Assembly (NCBI GenBank): GCA_023387695.1
Contig: JAEWHT010000275.1
Location: 1 to 5,915 of the forward strand
Direction of reading: 5' to 3'
Length of the DNA: 5,915 bases
Source of the DNA: Pseudomonadota bacterium
Lineage (GTDB): Bacteria; Pseudomonadota; Alphaproteobacteria; Rhizobiales; Xanthobacteraceae
Positions 4,258 through 5,915 of this stretch are shown in pieces; within the stretch, counting starts at the first letter, position 1, and every line of letters begins with the position of its first letter. The notes under the pieces are model-generated. The model had not been told where the DNA came from. It worked only from the letters and a program-made list of their open reading frames with translations, and searched no databases. Made by a program: the position numbers and the translations under genes.

Positions 4258-5915
4258 ATGACCGTTTCAAACGCCAATAATAGCAACCGGAAGCCGCGCC
4301 GCTCGGCCGCGACCGTGACGCTGGTCTTCGTGATTTCGGTTTGCGCCGTCATCTCGGCGCTGCAGATCTCCAGGATCATCGAGCAGCGACAGGAGGTCAT
4401 GGAGGCCGGCAAGCGCGACACGGCGAATCTCGTGACTTCGCTGACCCAGCATGCGGACTTGAGCTTCCGTGCGGCAGACGCCGTGCTCTCCGGCCTCGTC
4501 GAACGCCTGGAAAATGCTGGGCGACAAGAGGACGACCCGGCGCGGCTGAGACGCTGGTTCCGCGACGAAATTGAGCGTTTGCCTCAGGCCGCCGCATTCG
4601 CGGTGGCCGACGACGTCGGCCAAACCGTGTTCAATTCGGAACAAGAACGCCCAAATCTCGACGTTTCGCAGCGCGCCTTCTTCCGCCATCACCTCGAGCA
4701 CGACAGTCGTGAACTGTACATCGGATCCCCACTTTTCGGGCGCATCATCCAGCGCTGGATCATTCCGGTCTCACGCCGGTACAACAAGCCGGACGGCTCA
4801 TTCGGCGGCGTCGCAACGGCGTTCCTCGATCCAAGTTTCTTTCAGAAATTCTACGAGCAATTCGATATCGGAGCCAACGGCGCCATCCTGCTGATCTCCG
4901 GCGACGAAAAGCTGCTGGTCCGGCGTCCCTTCGTTGAAGCCAATGTCGGGCGAGACATGACGCAAAGCAACATCGCCAAGGCGCTGCAGCAGTCATCCGT
5001 CGGCACCGTCGAGTTCAAGGCGACCATAGATGGCTTCGCGCGGTTGAGCAGCTATCGACGCAGCGAGCACTATCCGCTGGTCGTCGTGGTCGCGAAATCG
5101 ATTGACGAGATCCTCGCGCCATGGCGCAGCCGTGCCATACGCGAGATCGTCGAGACGACGATGCTGCTGCTGATCATCGCCGCAGCCGGCTTTGTCGTCT
5201 GGAAGATGACCCGTCAATTGACACTTGCAACCCGGCGCCTCGATGCGGCGATTGACGCGATCCCTCTGGGCTTTTGTCTGTTCGATGCCGAACGTCGCCT
5301 CGTCATCTCCAACGATCGATTCCGGGAGCTCTACAATTATCCCACCGAACTGATGCAACCCGGAACCCCTCTGCGGGCGATCATCGGCCATATCGCCGAG
5401 CGCGGCGCGAAGCAGGGCGATATGACCGCCGAGCAGTATATCAACGGCATCGCGACGGAAGGCTCCGAGACGTTGTTCAATCTCGACGGCAAGTTGATCG
5501 CCATCACGCGGCGGCAGGCTCCAGACGGCGGCTGGGTCGCCACACACGAGGACATCACCGAGCAGAAGCGCGGTGAACGGCTGCTCGCGACGAAGGCCGC
5601 CGAGATCCAGCTGATCAATGACCGATTCCGCGCCGCCATCGACAATCTGCCGCAGGGGCTCTGCGTGTTCGATTCGGAACAGCGCGCCGTCGTCTTCAAC
5701 GAACAGCTGAGAGACATCTACGGCTATGGGGAGGACGTCCTCAAGACCGGGGCGACTGTGCAATCGCTCGTGGCGGATCTCAAGCGGCGCGGCATCACCT
5801 GGGACGCAGCACCGGAAGAGCTCATCAGCCTGCCGGCCGGAAAGAAATGGCAATCCGAAGTCGAGGTGAAGGGGCGCGTCGTTTCGATCCAGCGGCTCAA
5901 GACTTCCGACGGCGG
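4258..5915 (+). CDS. Membrane sensor with periplasmic PDC/Cache domain and tandem PAS domains, C-terminus outside the window
   Basis: An open frame of 552 codons runs off the right edge without a stop. Domain order: basic N-terminus, TM1 at about residues 18-37 (TVTLVFVISVCAVISAL), periplasmic PDC/Cache-like domain at about 45-285 (QRAFFRHHL, LYIGSPLFGR, DGSFGGVATAF), TM2 at about 299-316 (TTMLLLIIAAAGFVVW), a first PAS of the PAS_7 type at about 328-433 ending in the usual ATHEDITEQK, a short helical linker, and a second PAS from about 457, incomplete. The periplasmic motifs match the diguanylate-cyclase-associated PDC type, so a GGDEF or GGDEF-EAL output is the best guess; a histidine kinase is possible. 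It would sense an extracytoplasmic small molecule plus a cytoplasmic cue. ATG 4258 is chosen because GAGG (4246-4249) lies eight bases upstream; an in-frame GTG at 4237 has no suitably spaced site. It lies 211 bases after the amidase, with its own leader, so it is probably a separate transcription unit. Confidence 0.88.
   Translation, partial: MTVSNANNSNRKPRRSAATVTLVFVISVCAVISALQISRIIEQRQEVMEAGKRDTANLVTSLTQHADLSFRAADAVLSGLVERLENAGRQEDDPARLRRWFRDEIERLPQAAAFAVADDVGQTVFNSEQERPNLDVSQRAFFRHHLEHDSRELYIGSPLFGRIIQRWIIPVSRRYNKPDGSFGGVATAFLDPSFFQKFYEQFDIGANGAILLISGDEKLLVRRPFVEANVGRDMTQSNIAKALQQSSVGTVEFKATIDGFARLSSYRRSEHYPLVVVVAKSIDEILAPWRSRAIREIVETTMLLLIIAAAGFVVWKMTRQLTLATRRLDAAIDAIPLGFCLFDAERRLVISNDRFRELYNYPTELMQPGTPLRAIIGHIAERGAKQGDMTAEQYINGIATEGSETLFNLDGKLIAITRRQAPDGGWVATHEDITEQKRGERLLATKAAEIQLINDRFRAAIDNLPQGLCVFDSEQRAVVFNEQLRDIYGYGEDVLKTGATVQSLVADLKRRGITWDAAPEELISLPAGKKWQSEVEVKGRVVSIQRLKTSDG

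Noticed and set aside
4993..5853. 286-residue minus-strand frame opposite the PAS region
   Set aside because: It is antisense to a continuous frame with clear TM and PAS features; its composition is that of a shadow frame.

Overview
The window is GC-rich, with strongly GC-biased third codon positions. Its gene content, a Tex start, a cyanuric-acid-type ring-opening amidohydrolase, a NylA-like amidase and a PDC/PAS membrane sensor, suggests an alphaproteobacterium. The intergenic repeats (a palindrome starting CGTCATTGCGAG, a GCGCAGGGAAGGCC inverted repeat, and an element ending near GGTATCCACTTCGCTCG) are of types I associate from memory with Bradyrhizobium and relatives. No search was run, so the genus is an inference.

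Layout. Positions 1-181 (minus strand) hold the first 60 codons of tex, which continues off the left edge. Positions 182-1252 have no credible gene: a possible tex promoter, a long BIME-like palindrome (388-474), a strongly structured inverted-repeat element (593-706), a hairpin-rich stretch that looks like dispersed repeat DNA (707-about 1130), and a short leader before the next gene. Positions 1253-2356 encode a complete 367-residue ring-opening amidohydrolase (cyanuric acid amidohydrolase/barbiturase family) with all three Lys/Ser pairs present. Positions 2357-2570 are an intergenic gap holding a near-perfect 45-bp inverted repeat and a nested hairpin, which together form one dispersed repeat unit. 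Positions 2571-4046 encode a complete 491-residue amidase-signature hydrolase with an intact Lys-Ser-Ser triad. Positions 4047-4257 are a short intergenic region with two pairs of small direct repeats. Positions 4258-5915 are the N-terminal 552 codons of a membrane sensor (TM, periplasmic PDC/Cache domain, TM, two PAS domains), cut by the right edge before its output domain.

How the genes fit together. The two hydrolases are on the same strand and both attack C-N amide bonds, one in a ring and one probably in a linear or cyclic amide. They may serve one catabolic route for an N-heterocycle or cyclic amide. The repeat between them has a terminator-like hairpin, so co-transcription is uncertain. 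Tex is transcribed divergently and is a housekeeping nucleic-acid-binding protein. The sensor has its own leader and is probably an independent signalling gene, perhaps a c-di-GMP enzyme, although its output domain is not visible.

I found no CRISPR array, tRNA, rRNA, transposase or phage gene. The most unusual non-coding signal is the three-way-junction-like element at 593-706. No clearly undescribed multi-gene system is evident.
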